Part shown: positions 9,367-17,829 of the stretch, in pieces | Position numbering within the stretch: the first letter of the stretch is position 1 | How the letters are laid out: each line of letters begins with the position of its first letter | NCBI RefSeq assembly: GCF_002078175.1 | Contig: NZ_MWFK01000001.1 | Location: 930,001-994,000 of the forward strand | Origin: Streptomyces sp. M41(2017) | GTDB taxonomy: Bacteria; Actinomycetota; Actinomycetes; Streptomycetales; Streptomycetaceae | Length of the DNA: 64,000 nucleotides | Direction: 5' to 3' | Position numbers and translations under genes: made by a program | The notes under the pieces: generated by a model | What the model was told of the DNA's origin: nothing | The model's input: the letters and a program-made list of their open reading frames with translations, nothing else | Database searches by the model: none

Positions 9367-11308
9367 CACGCAACCGAGCACAGCGGGCACGAGCGGCGCC
9401 TCCGCGGTCCGCCGCCTGCTGCTCGACAACGGGGCGCTCACCGCGCTCATCGTCCTCGTCATCGCGATGTCGGCCCTGTCCGGGGACTTCCTGACGACGG
9501 ACAACCTGCTGAACATCGGAGTCCAGGCGGCCGTCACCGCCATCCTCGCGTTCGGCGTGACCTTCGTGATCGTCTCGGCGGGCATCGACCTGTCGGTCGG
9601 CTCGGTCGCCGCCCTGTCGGCCACCGTCCTCGCCTGGACGGCGACATCACAGGGCATACCGGTCTGGATCGCGGTGCTCCTCGCGGTCGCCACCGGCATC
9701 GCCTGCGGCCTGGTCAACGGCGTGCTGATCTCGTACGGGAAACTGCCGCCCTTCATCGCGACGCTGGCCATGCTGTCGGTGGGCCGCGGTCTGTCGCTGG
9801 TGATCTCGCAGGGCAGCCCGATCGCCTTCCCCGACTCGGTCTCGCACCTCGGTGACACGCTCGGCGGCTGGCTGCCGGTGCCGGTCCTGGTCATGGCCGT
9901 CATGGGCCTGATCACGGCCGTGATCCTCGGCCGTACGTACATCGGCCGGTCCATGTACGCGATCGGCGGCAACGAGGAGGCCGCGCGCCTGTCGGGCCTG
10001 CGGGTCAAGAAGCAGAAGCTCGCGATCTACGCCCTCTCCGGCCTGTTCGCCGCCGCCGCGGGCATCGTGCTCGCCTCCCGGCTGTCCTCCGCGCAGCCGC
10101 AGGCCGCGCAGGGCTACGAACTCGACGCCATCGCGGCCGTCGTCATCGGCGGCGCCTCGCTGGCCGGCGGCACCGGCAAGGCGTCCGGCACGCTCATCGG
10201 CGCGCTGATCCTCGCGGTCCTGCGCAACGGCCTCAACCTCCTGTCGGTCTCGGCGTTCTGGCAGCAGGTCGTCATCGGTGTGGTGATCGCGCTGGCCGTG
10301 CTGCTCGACACCGTGCGGCGCAAGGCCGGGGCGACTCCGGTCGCCGGCGGGGGTGCCTCGGGCGGGGACCGGCGCAAGCAGGCGGCGACGTACGTCATCG
10401 CGGCCGTGGTCGCGGCGGCTGTCGTCGGCGCGATGTCCTTCGTGCACGGCGGTTCGTCCACCTCGACGACGCAGAAGGTCGGCCTGTCGCTCTCCACGCT
10501 GAACAACCCGTTCTTCGTGCAGATCAAGGCGGGCGCGCAGCAGGAGGCGAAGAGGCGCGGGGTGGACCTGACCGTCACCGACGCGCAGAACGACGCCTCG
10601 CAGCAGGCCAACCAGCTGCAGAACTTCACCAGTTCGGGGCTGGGCTCGATCATCGTGAACCCGGTGGACTCGGACGCGGCGGGCCCCTCGGTCCGTTCGG
10701 CGAACAAGGCGGACATCCCCGTCGTGGGCGTCGACCGGGGTGTCAACAAGGCGAAGACGGCGGCTCTCGTCGCCTCCGACAACGTGGCGGGCGGCAAGCT
10801 GGGCGCGAAGGCGCTGGCCGAGAAGCTGGGCGGCAAGGGCAGGATCGTGATCCTCCAGGGTCTGGCCGGCACGTCCGCGAGCCGTGAGCGCGGGGCGGGC
10901 TTCGCCGAGGGTCTGAAGGCGTACCCCGGCATCAAGGTCGTCGCCCGGCAGCCGGCGGACTTCGACCGCACCAAGGGCCTGGACGTGATGACGAACCTGC
11001 TCCAGGCGCACCCCGACGTCGACGGCGTCTTCGCCGAGAACGACGAGATGGCGCTCGGCGCGGTCAAGGCGCTCGGTTCGAAGGCCGGGAAGTCGGTCTC
11101 GGTCATCGGCTTCGACGGCACGCCCGACGGCCTGAAGGCGGTCTCCGCGGGAACGCTGTACGCGTCCGTCGCCCAGCAGCCGAAGGAGCTCGGCCGGATC
11201 GCGGTGGACAACGCGCTGCGGGCCGCCGAGGGCAAGAAGGTCCAGGAGACGGTGAAGGTGCCGGTGAAGGTCGTCACGAAGGAGAACGTCGCCGGGTTCG
11301 GCGGCTGA
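9356..11308 (+). CDS. rbsCB: Fused ribose permease and substrate-binding protein (RbsC-RbsB), 650 aa
   Basis: One polypeptide carries two importer parts that are separate in Escherichia coli. Residues 1 to about 325 are an RbsC-type permease (GVTFVIVSAGIDLSVGS, GRSMYAIGGNEEAARLSG). A Gly-rich linker follows, then an extra membrane helix (residues 343-362, TYVIAAVVAAAVVGAM) and from about residue 375 a ribose-binding domain (VGLSLSTLNNPFFVQIKAG, FDRTKGLDVMTNLLQAHPD, FAENDEMALGA). Since RbsC has its C-terminus inside the cell, the extra helix would place the binding domain outside and tether it to its own transporter. The GTG start has AAGGAGG upstream. No separate binding-protein gene is present in the operon. 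Orthologues in other Streptomyces carry the same fusion as far as I recall. Confidence 0.92.
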   Translation: MATDTQPSTAGTSGASAVRRLLLDNGALTALIVLVIAMSALSGDFLTTDNLLNIGVQAAVTAILAFGVTFVIVSAGIDLSVGSVAALSATVLAWTATSQGIPVWIAVLLAVATGIACGLVNGVLISYGKLPPFIATLAMLSVGRGLSLVISQGSPIAFPDSVSHLGDTLGGWLPVPVLVMAVMGLITAVILGRTYIGRSMYAIGGNEEAARLSGLRVKKQKLAIYALSGLFAAAAGIVLASRLSSAQPQAAQGYELDAIAAVVIGGASLAGGTGKASGTLIGALILAVLRNGLNLLSVSAFWQQVVIGVVIALAVLLDTVRRKAGATPVAGGGASGGDRRKQAATYVIAAVVAAAVVGAMSFVHGGSSTSTTQKVGLSLSTLNNPFFVQIKAGAQQEAKRRGVDLTVTDAQNDASQQANQLQNFTSSGLGSIIVNPVDSDAAGPSVRSANKADIPVVGVDRGVNKAKTAALVASDNVAGGKLGAKALAEKLGGKGRIVILQGLAGTSASRERGAGFAEGLKAYPGIKVVARQPADFDRTKGLDVMTNLLQAHPDVDGVFAENDEMALGAVKALGSKAGKSVSVIGFDGTPDGLKAVSAGTLYASVAQQPKELGRIAVDNALRAAEGKKVQETVKVPVKVVTKENVAGFGG

Positions 11309-11312
11309 CACC

Positions 11313-11358
11313 GGACCGGGGGCGGCGGGCCGGCACCTGCCGGCCCGCCCCCCGGTCC
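11313..11358 (+). other. Large stem-loop inside the ribose operon
   Basis: GGCGGGCCGGC (11324-11334) pairs with GCCGGCCCGCC (11339-11349) around a 4-base loop, and the outer arms GGACCGGGG (11313-11321) and CCCCGGTCC (11350-11358) extend the stem with a 2-base bulge. It begins five bases after the rbsCB stop and 42 bases before rbsK. It may stabilise the upstream transport mRNA or partly terminate transcription before the catabolic genes. Confidence 0.55.
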
Positions 11359-11399
11359 CGCGCACATCGGCTCGACTCATCTCTGCAGGGAGACAGTTC

Positions 11400-12302
11400 A
11401 TGTACGACTACGACCTCCTGGTCGTGGGATCGGCCAACGCCGACCTGGTGGTCCGGGTCGAGCGGCGGCCGGCGACGGGCGAGACGGTGCTCGGCTCCGA
11501 TCTCGTCGTCCACCCGGGCGGAAAGGGCGCCAACCAGGCGGTCGCCGCCGCCCGGCTCGGGGCGCGCACGGCGCTTCTCGCCCGGGTCGGCGACGACGGC
11601 CACGGACGGCTGCTGCTCGACGCGCAGCGCGCGGCCGGCGTCGACACCGTCGGCGTCCTCGTCGGCGGCGCTCCGACCGGGGTCGCGCTGATCACGGTGG
11701 ATCCCTCCGGGGACAACAGCATCGTGGTGTCGCCGGGTGCCAACGGCCGGCTCGCCCCGGAGGACGTCCGGGCCGCCGGGAGCCTCTTCCACGCGTCCCG
11801 GGTGGTGTCGGCCCAGCTGGAGATCCCGCTGGAGACGGTCGTGGAGGTCGTACGGAGTCTCGCGGAGGGCGGTCGTCTCGTGCTGAACCCGTCGCCGCCG
11901 CGTCCGCTGCCCTCCGAGGTGCTCGCCGCGTGCGACCCGCTGATCGTGAACGAGCACGAGGCACGGGTGATCGCCGGGGACGGTCTCGGGGACTCCCCCG
12001 AGGACTGGGCGACGGCGCTGCTCGCGCTCGGCCCGCGGTCGGTGGTCGTCACGCTGGGCGCGGCGGGCGCGCTGGTGGCGGAGCGGGCCGGCGCCCGGAT
12101 CCGGGTGCCGTCGGTGCGGGTCGCGGCCGTGGACACGACGGGAGCGGGCGACGCCTTCACCGCCGCGCTGGCCTGGCGGCTGGGGTGCGGGGAGTCGCTG
12201 ACGGAGGCCGCCGGGTACGCGGCCCGGGTCGGTGCCGCCGCGGTCACCCGGGCCGGGGCGCAGGAGTCGTTCCCGACCGCCGAGGAGGTGGCCGCGCTGT
12301 GA
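11400..12302 (+). CDS. rbsK: Ribokinase, 300 aa
   Basis: This PfkB-family sugar kinase phosphorylates D-ribose to ribose 5-phosphate in the cytosol, feeding the pentose phosphate pathway. The first PfkB signature GGKGANQAVAAARLG lies at residues 39-53, and the second, with anion hole and catalytic aspartate (VDTTGAGDAFTAAL), near residue 245. The length is standard. GGGAGA precedes the ATG. The 3' end overlaps the rbsD GTG (GTGA), so the two are translationally coupled. It is separated from the transport genes by 91 bases containing a large stem-loop. Confidence 0.95.
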   Translation: MYDYDLLVVGSANADLVVRVERRPATGETVLGSDLVVHPGGKGANQAVAAARLGARTALLARVGDDGHGRLLLDAQRAAGVDTVGVLVGGAPTGVALITVDPSGDNSIVVSPGANGRLAPEDVRAAGSLFHASRVVSAQLEIPLETVVEVVRSLAEGGRLVLNPSPPRPLPSEVLAACDPLIVNEHEARVIAGDGLGDSPEDWATALLALGPRSVVVTLGAAGALVAERAGARIRVPSVRVAAVDTTGAGDAFTAALAWRLGCGESLTEAAGYAARVGAAAVTRAGAQESFPTAEEVAAL

Positions 12303-12688
12303 AGCGGTCCGGAATCCTGAACCGTCATCTGGCGGGCGCGCTCGCGGAGTTGGGTCACGGGGACGGGGTGCTGGTGTGTGACGCGGGGATGCCGATCCCG
12401 GCGGGGCCGCGCGTCGTCGACCTGGCGTTCCGGGCGGGTGTGCCGTCCTTCGCGGAGGTGCTGGACGGGCTGCTGGCCGAGCTGGTGGTGGAGAGCGGGA
12501 CGGCGGCGCGCGAGGTGCGGGAGGCGAACCCGGCGACGGCGGACCTGCTGGAGGCGCGGGTGCCCGGTCTCGTCCTGGTCGGGCACGAGGAGCTGAAGTC
12601 GCTGTCGGCGGGTGCGCGGCTCGTGGTCCGCACGGGTGAGGCCCGGCCGTACGCGAACGTGCTGCTGCGCTGCGGGGTCTTCTTCTGA
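12299..12688 (+). CDS. rbsD: D-ribose pyranase, 129 aa
   Basis: RbsD interconverts the pyranose and furanose forms of ribose so that the kinase receives its furanose substrate. The N-terminal KRSGILNRHLAGALAELGH carries the conserved catalytic His region, followed by DGVLVCDAGMPIP, and the C-terminus is TGEARPYANVLLRCGVFF, which matches the family's conserved ending. It is the last gene of the operon, coupled to rbsK through a GTGA overlap and followed by a terminator at 12754-12785. The cytosolic decameric ring is known for the family, not seen here. Confidence 0.94.
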   Translation: MKRSGILNRHLAGALAELGHGDGVLVCDAGMPIPAGPRVVDLAFRAGVPSFAEVLDGLLAELVVESGTAAREVREANPATADLLEARVPGLVLVGHEELKSLSAGARLVVRTGEARPYANVLLRCGVFF

Positions 12689-12753
12689 TCCGCCGGTCCG
12701 CGCGCTCCGCGCCGGAGCGGCCCGCCCGGGTGCGGTGCGGTGCGGAAAAGTTT

Positions 12754-12785
12754 CGAGGGGCCCGGTCCGTCGACCGGGCCCCTCG
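12754..12785 (+). terminator. Terminator of the ribose operon
   Basis: CGAGGGGCCCGGTC (12754-12767) and GACCGGGCCCCTCG (12772-12785) form a perfect 14-bp stem with a 4-base loop, followed by GCTTTCCCC. It lies 66 bases after rbsD and between convergent operons, so it may act in both directions. The remaining bases up to 12921 hold no gene. Confidence 0.8.
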
Positions 12786-12921
12786 GCTTTCCCCTCCGTA
12801 TCAGAACCCCGCGATCCCCCCAGATCCCCCTCCAGGTGTCCTGATGCCAAGTACGACCCGCGAGGTGCGGGAAGGGTTGCACGAACTTCTGAAGATTTTT
12901 TCCCGGGGGTCGGATCCGGGG

Positions 12922-13752
12922 TCAGACGGCGTGCTCCAGGTACCGTGCGGACGTCTCGGCCAGCACCTCGTGGCCGTCCCGGGCCCACAGGACGTCGTTG
13001 AAGAGTTCGACCTCGATCGGCCCCGTGTACCCGGCCGCCTCCACGTACCCGCGCCACTCCCGGAAGTCGATCGAGCCGTCTCCCAGCTGGCCGCGGCCGT
13101 TGAGGACGCCCTCCGGCAGCGGCGTGGTCCAGTCGGCGAGCTGGAAGGCGTGGATGCGGCCGGAGGCGCCCGCGCGGGCGATCTGGGCGGGGGCGGTGTC
13201 GTCCCACCAGAGGTGGTACGTGTCGACGGTGACGCCGACCTGCTCGGCCGGGAAGCGTTCGGCGAGGTCGAGTGCCTGCGCGAGGGTGGAGACCACGCAG
13301 CGGTCGGCGGCGTACATCGGGTGGAGCGGTTCGACGGCGAGCCGCACACCTCGCGCGGCGGCGTACGGGCCCAGTTCGGCGAGGGCGTCGGCGATGCGTT
13401 CCCGGGCGCCGTGCAGGTCCTTCGAGCCGGCCGGGAGTCCGCCCGACACCAGGACGAGGGTGTCCGTGCCCAGGGTCGCCGCCTCGTCGACCGCGGCGCG
13501 GTTGTCGTCCAGGGCGTTCGCCCGCCCGGCCGGGTCGAGGGCGGTGAGGAAGCCGCCCCGGCACAGGCTGGTGACCGTCAGGCCCGCGTCACGGACCAGA
13601 GCGGCGGCCGCCTCCACCCCGTGGGCGCGCACGGGTTCGCGCCACAGGCCCACACCCCCGACGCCGAGTGTCAGGCAGGACTTCACGAGGTCGGGCAGGG
13701 AGAGCTGCTTGACCGTCATCTGGTTGACGGAGAACCGGGCGAGGCTGTTCAT
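12922..13752 (-). CDS. Sugar phosphate isomerase/epimerase (xylose isomerase-like TIM barrel), 276 aa
   Basis: This is a cytosolic AP-endonuclease-2/xylose-isomerase-fold protein. Metal-ligand type residues are visible in AVEPLHPMYAADRCVV (Glu and His), VGVTVDTYHLWWD (Asp and His), FQLADW and IEVELFNDVLW (Glu), so divalent-metal catalysis is likely. It is the third gene of a minus-strand operon, its ATG overlapping the DUF993 stop by ATGA, after a Gfo/Idh/MocA oxidoreductase. In such operons this protein usually isomerises or epimerises an oxidised or ketose intermediate. The substrate is unknown; hydroxypyruvate isomerase is a common database label but not supported specifically. Confidence 0.82.
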   Translation of the reverse strand: MNSLARFSVNQMTVKQLSLPDLVKSCLTLGVGGVGLWREPVRAHGVEAAAALVRDAGLTVTSLCRGGFLTALDPAGRANALDDNRAAVDEAATLGTDTLVLVSGGLPAGSKDLHGARERIADALAELGPYAAARGVRLAVEPLHPMYAADRCVVSTLAQALDLAERFPAEQVGVTVDTYHLWWDDTAPAQIARAGASGRIHAFQLADWTTPLPEGVLNGRGQLGDGSIDFREWRGYVEAAGYTGPIEVELFNDVLWARDGHEVLAETSARYLEHAV

Positions 13753-14906
13753 GAGGTCACTCCGTACACGGCCAGCAGGCTCTTCATCCGGGTCTCGGCG
13801 CGCGACGGGTCCGGGAACAGGCCGAGTCCGTCGGCCAGTTCGTAGGCGCGGGCCAGGTGCGGCAGGGAGCGCGCCGACTGGAGTCCGCCCACCATCGTGA
13901 AGTGCTCCTGGTGGCCGGCGAGCCAGGCCAGCAGGACGACGCCGGTCTTGTAGAAGCGGGTCGGGTGCTCGAAGAGATGACGGGACAACTCGACCGTGGG
14001 ATCGAGGAGTTCGCGGAATCCCTTGACGTCTCCGGTGTCCAGGACGCGGACGGCCCGTGCGGCGGCCGGTCCGAGCGGGTCGAAGATGCCGAGCAGCGCG
14101 TGGCTGAAGCCCTGTTCGTCACCCGCGATCAGCTCGGGGTAGTTGAAGTCGTCGCCGGTGTAGCAGCGGACGCCGTCCGGGAGGCGGCGGCGCAGGTCGA
14201 CCTCGCGCCGGGCGTCCAGCAGGGACACCTTGATGCCGTCCACCTTGTCCGGGTGGGCGGCGATCACCTCCAGGAACGCCTCGGTCGCCGCGTCCAGGTC
14301 GCCGGATCCCCAGTAGCCCTCCAGGGCCGGGTCGAACATCGGGCCCAGCCAGTGCAGGATCACCGGATCGGCGGCCTGCCGCAGCAGGTGGCCGTAGACG
14401 TCGAGGTAGTCCTCGGGTCCGGCGGCGGTCGCGGCGAGCGCCCGGGAGGCCATCAGGATCGCCCGCGCGCCCGACCCCTCGACGAGGGCGAGCTGTTCCT
14501 CGTAGGCGGCCCGGACCTCGTCGAGGGTGGCGGGACCGGTGAGCTGGTCGGTGCCGACACCGCAGGCGATGGCGCCGCCGGTGGCGCGCGCCTCGGCGGC
14601 GGAGCGGCGGACGAGCTCGGCCGCGGTGGACCAGTCGAGGCCCATGCCGCGCTGCGCGGTGTCCATGGCCTCGGCGACGCCGAGGCCGTGGGACCACAGG
14701 TGGCGGCGGAAGGCGAGGGTGGCGTCCCAGTCGACGGAGGCGGGCGCGCCGGGCGATACGTCGGCGTACGGGTCGGCGACGACGTGGGCGGCCGAGAAGA
14801 CCGTGCGGGAGGCGAGGGGCGCGCCGTCGGGGAGCACGACGAGGGGGTCGGTGCGCGGCTCGTAGGACCGCAACCGTCCGTCGGTGCCGGGGAGTCGGAT
14901 GGTCAC
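13749..14906 (-). CDS. DUF993 protein, dihydrodipicolinate synthase-like aldolase fold, 385 aa
   Basis: This protein resembles the class I aldolase superfamily of dihydrodipicolinate synthase. The segment VDGIKVSLLD holds Lys226 in the same sequence setting as the Schiff-base lysine (GIK) of that family, while the usual GTTGE and YNxP motifs are not recognisable, so its reaction probably differs. The GTG at 14906 was chosen because it overlaps the stop of the upstream oxidoreductase gene (GTGA), and its own stop overlaps the next ATG. It is therefore locked between an NAD-dependent sugar oxidoreductase and a sugar isomerase. A retro-aldol or dehydratase step on a keto sugar is an inference; no substrate is known to me. 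Confidence 0.8.
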   Translation of the reverse strand: MTIRLPGTDGRLRSYEPRTDPLVVLPDGAPLASRTVFSAAHVVADPYADVSPGAPASVDWDATLAFRRHLWSHGLGVAEAMDTAQRGMGLDWSTAAELVRRSAAEARATGGAIACGVGTDQLTGPATLDEVRAAYEEQLALVEGSGARAILMASRALAATAAGPEDYLDVYGHLLRQAADPVILHWLGPMFDPALEGYWGSGDLDAATEAFLEVIAAHPDKVDGIKVSLLDARREVDLRRRLPDGVRCYTGDDFNYPELIAGDEQGFSHALLGIFDPLGPAAARAVRVLDTGDVKGFRELLDPTVELSRHLFEHPTRFYKTGVVLLAWLAGHQEHFTMVGGLQSARSLPHLARAYELADGLGLFPDPSRAETRMKSLLAVYGVTS

Positions 14907-16054
14907 AGCGTGATCTCCGGTACGGCGAGACGGCGGCCCTCGGCCGAGGAGCGCAGGCCCAGTTCGGCGAGCTGCACGCCACGGGCGCCCGCGAGGAGGT
15001 CCCAGCGGTAGGGGGCGTCGGCGTACACGTGCCGCAGGAACAGCTCCCACTGGGCCTTGAAGCCGTTGTCGAACTCGGCGTTGTCGGGCACCTCCTGCCA
15101 CTGGTCGCGGAAGGAGTAGGTGGCGGGGATGTCGGGGTTCCAGACCGGCTTCGGTGTCGTGCCGCGGTGCTGGACGCGGCAGTTGCGCAGTCCCGCGACG
15201 GCGGATCCCTCCGTGCCGTCGACCTGGAACTCGACGAGTTCGTCGCGGTGGACGCGCACGGCCCAGGAGGAGTTGATCTGGGCGATCGCGCCGCCCTCCA
15301 GCTCGAAGATGCCGTAGGCGGCGTCGTCGGCGGTGGCGTCGTAGGGCTTGTCCCGCTCGTCCCAGCGCTGGGGGACGTGGGTGGCGGTGAGTGCCTGCAC
15401 CGAGGTGACCCGGCCGAACAGCTCGTGCAGGACGTACTCCCAGTGCGGGAACATGTCGACGACGATGCCGCCGCCGTCCTCGGAGCGGTAGTTCCAGGAG
15501 GGCCGCTGGGCCTGCTGCCAGTCGCCCTCGAAGACCCAGTAGCCGAACTCCCCGCGGACGGACAGGATGCGGCCGAAGAAGCCGCCGTCGATCAGCCGCT
15601 TGAGCTTGAGCAGGCCGGGGAGGAAGAGCTTGTCCTGGACGACGCCGTGCCGGACGCCGGCCGCGTGGGCGAGCCGGGCCAGGGCGAGCGCCCCGTCGAG
15701 CCCGGTGGAGGTCGGCTTCTCGGTGTAGATGTGCTTGCCCGCGGCGACGGCCCTGCGCAGGGCCTCCTCGCGGGCGGAGGTGACCTGGGCGTCGAAGTAG
15801 ATCTCGACGTCGGGGTCGGCGAGGACGGCGTCGAGGTCGGTCGACCAGTGGTCGAGACCGTGCCGTTCGGCGAGCGCCCGCAGGGCGGGCTCGCGGCGCC
15901 CGACGAGGACCGGCTCGGGCCACAGCACGGTGCCGTCGCCCAGGTCGAGGCCGCCCTGGTCGCGCAGGGCGAGGATCGAGCGGACGAGGTGCTGGCGGTA
16001 GCCCATGCGCCCCGTCACGCCGTTCATGGCGATGCGCACCGTCTTGCGTGTCAC
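14903..16054 (-). CDS. Gfo/Idh/MocA-family sugar oxidoreductase, 383 aa
   Basis: This is a cytosolic NAD(P)-dependent dehydrogenase for a sugar or inositol-like substrate. The N-terminal Rossmann region (VRIAMNGVTGRMG) is somewhat unlike the usual GxGxxG; the family's EKP lysine motif is present as HIYTEKPTSTG, and the catalytic-type DMFPHWEYVL segment follows. The GTG at 16054 has GAAGGGA upstream; the frame is open 16 codons further. It is the first gene of a three-gene overlapping operon, with a LacI-type operator 50 bases upstream and a divergent LacI regulator gene. Substrate unknown. Confidence 0.85.
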   Translation of the reverse strand: MTRKTVRIAMNGVTGRMGYRQHLVRSILALRDQGGLDLGDGTVLWPEPVLVGRREPALRALAERHGLDHWSTDLDAVLADPDVEIYFDAQVTSAREEALRRAVAAGKHIYTEKPTSTGLDGALALARLAHAAGVRHGVVQDKLFLPGLLKLKRLIDGGFFGRILSVRGEFGYWVFEGDWQQAQRPSWNYRSEDGGGIVVDMFPHWEYVLHELFGRVTSVQALTATHVPQRWDERDKPYDATADDAAYGIFELEGGAIAQINSSWAVRVHRDELVEFQVDGTEGSAVAGLRNCRVQHRGTTPKPVWNPDIPATYSFRDQWQEVPDNAEFDNGFKAQWELFLRHVYADAPYRWDLLAGARGVQLAELGLRSSAEGRRLAVPEITL

Positions 16055-16361
16055 GTCGTTCCCTTCGTCCGCGTCAGGCGCCGCGCACACTCGGACGAGC
16101 ATGACAGCAAGCGCTTTCTATGCGGTGAGAAGCTAGCCTCTGTTCACTGTTCGGGACAAGACCGTCGCCAGGTCGAGTTGTTCGAGGGGGCGAACGACGG
16201 GGGCCGTTGGCCGTATGGTCTGCACGAACCCCGACCACGGGAGGCGGCGCGTCCGGCCCCGCCCCCGTGTTCGACGCCGTTTCGACGAGGCATGACCAGG
16301 CACGACGACGTAGCCGCCGTACGACGAGGTACGACGGGACGCGCGACCGGAGGACGACGAG
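16055..16361. promoter_or_regulatory. Divergent promoter region with LacI-type operator
   Basis: The 307 bases separate the oxidoreductase start from the LacI regulator start. At 16106-16119 lies AGCAAGCGCTTTCT, a near-palindrome centred on CG that is typical of LacI-family operators; it sits 50 bases upstream of the oxidoreductase GTG. Nearer the regulator, imperfect repeats of ACGACGAGG-type sequence occur between 16280 and 16345 with no clear function. No gene was found. Confidence 0.6.
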
Positions 16362-17411
16362 ATGACGGTGACCCTGGCGGACGTGGCGGCCCGCGCGCAG
16401 GTCTCTCCCGCGACGGTGTCGCGCGTGCTGAACGGGAACTATCCCGTGGCCTCCTCCACGCGGGAGCGGGTGCTGCGCGCGGTCGACGAGCTGGACTACG
16501 TGCTGAACGGTCCCGCCAGTTCGCTGGCCGCCGCGACCTCCGACCTCGTCGGCGTCCTGGTCAACGACATCGCCGACCCCTTCTTCGGCATCATGGCCGC
16601 CGCGATCCAGTCCGAGATCGGCGGCCCCGGGGGGCGCGCGGGCGGGGAGCGGCTCGGGGTGGTGTGCAACACCGGCGGCTCCCCGGAGCGCGAACTCACC
16701 TACCTCACGCTCCTTCAGCGCCAACGCGCCGCCGCGGTCGTCCTCACCGGCGGCGCCATCGAGAACCCGGGGCACGCGGCCGCCGTCGCCGCGAAGCTGC
16801 GCCGGCTGGCGGAGGCGGGCACCCGGGTGGTGCTCTGCGGGCGGCCGCCCGCGCCGGACGCCCCGGACGCGATCGCGCTCACCTTCGACAACCGCGGCGG
16901 CGGCCGGCAGCTCACCGACCACCTGCTCGGCCTCGGCCACCGGCGGGTCGGGTACATCGCGGGCCCCGAGGAGCGCACGACGACGCGCCACCGGCTGGAG
17001 GGCCACCGTGCCGCGCTCGCCGCACACGGCGTCGAGGAGGATCCGCGGCTCACCGTGCACGGCCGCTACGACCGCCGTTCCGGGTACGAGGCGACCCTGG
17101 AACTCCTGCGCAGCGCACCGGAGTTGACCGCGGTCGTCGCCGCGAACGACACCGTGGCCCTGGGTGCCTGCGCGGCGCTGCGCGACTCCGGGCTGCGCAT
17201 CCCGGACGACGTGTCCGTGGCGGGCTTCGACGACCTGCCTTTCAGCGTCGACGCCGTCCCCGCCCTCACGACCGTGCGCCTGCCGCTCTCCGAGGCGGGC
17301 GCCCGCGCCGGCCGCATCGCCATGAACCGCGAGGACCCTCCGCCGGGCGGGATCGCCACGGTCCGGGGCGAGTTGATGGTACGAGGGTCCACCGGGGCTC
17401 CCCGGGGGTGA
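16362..17411 (+). CDS. LacI-family transcriptional regulator, 349 aa
   Basis: This is a DNA-binding repressor with an N-terminal helix-turn-helix (LADVAARAQVSPATVSRVLNG, residues 5-25) and a sugar-binding core (GVLVNDIADPFFGIM, HRRVGYIAGPEERTTT, VAANDTVALGACAAL, AGFDDLPFS). GGAGGACGAG precedes the ATG. It is divergent from the oxidoreductase-DUF993-isomerase operon and most likely controls it and itself through the operator at 16106-16119. The effector is unknown. An insertion of Gly/Arg-rich sequence (GGPGGRAGGERLG) in the first effector subdomain is unusual. Confidence 0.86.
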   Translation: MTVTLADVAARAQVSPATVSRVLNGNYPVASSTRERVLRAVDELDYVLNGPASSLAAATSDLVGVLVNDIADPFFGIMAAAIQSEIGGPGGRAGGERLGVVCNTGGSPERELTYLTLLQRQRAAAVVLTGGAIENPGHAAAVAAKLRRLAEAGTRVVLCGRPPAPDAPDAIALTFDNRGGGRQLTDHLLGLGHRRVGYIAGPEERTTTRHRLEGHRAALAAHGVEEDPRLTVHGRYDRRSGYEATLELLRSAPELTAVVAANDTVALGACAALRDSGLRIPDDVSVAGFDDLPFSVDAVPALTTVRLPLSEAGARAGRIAMNREDPPPGGIATVRGELMVRGSTGAPRG

Positions 17412-17829
17412 CTCCCCATCCCTCTCCACGGGAGGCCTCCCCGGCGTCCCGCGGGTGAGGTTCCCTCCGGCGTCCAGTGCCCCAGGTGTCCCGGGAGGCG
17501 GGGCTTCTCCCGGCACCTTCCCGGTATCCCGGATGTTGCGGGCCCCGGAGCTTGCCGCCCCCTCCGGTCCGCGTGTCGGTCTCACGGCTGCGCGCCTCGG
17601 CCGTGGGCCGTGGCCGGCGCCGCGGGACGGGTACCCGCGTCCGGGACCCGGCCGTCCCACCAGCCGCCGAACTTCGGTACAGGCGTGGAGAGTCCGGCGC
17701 CGTGCGGGGAGACCGGGGCGTCGCCGGCGGTGCGCCCCGGTCCGGGACCGGCCGTACCGGGACGGGTCCCGTCTCCCGGGGGCCGGGGCGGTCTTGGGTG
17801 TCCGTCGGGGAGGCCGTAGGGTCCCGGCC
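17412..17829. other. GC-rich stretch without a supportable gene
   Basis: The 418 bases between the LacI regulator and the next isomerase are strongly C/G-biased. The frame of the downstream gene stays open through it on both strands, but I see no start with a ribosome binding site, no domain and no good terminator. It probably holds the promoter of the isomerase gene. Confidence 0.4.

Noticed and set aside
12840..12921. Terminator for + strand at CTTCTGAAG followed by a T-run
   Set aside because: The stem is only four to five pairs and the ribose operon already has a much stronger terminator upstream.
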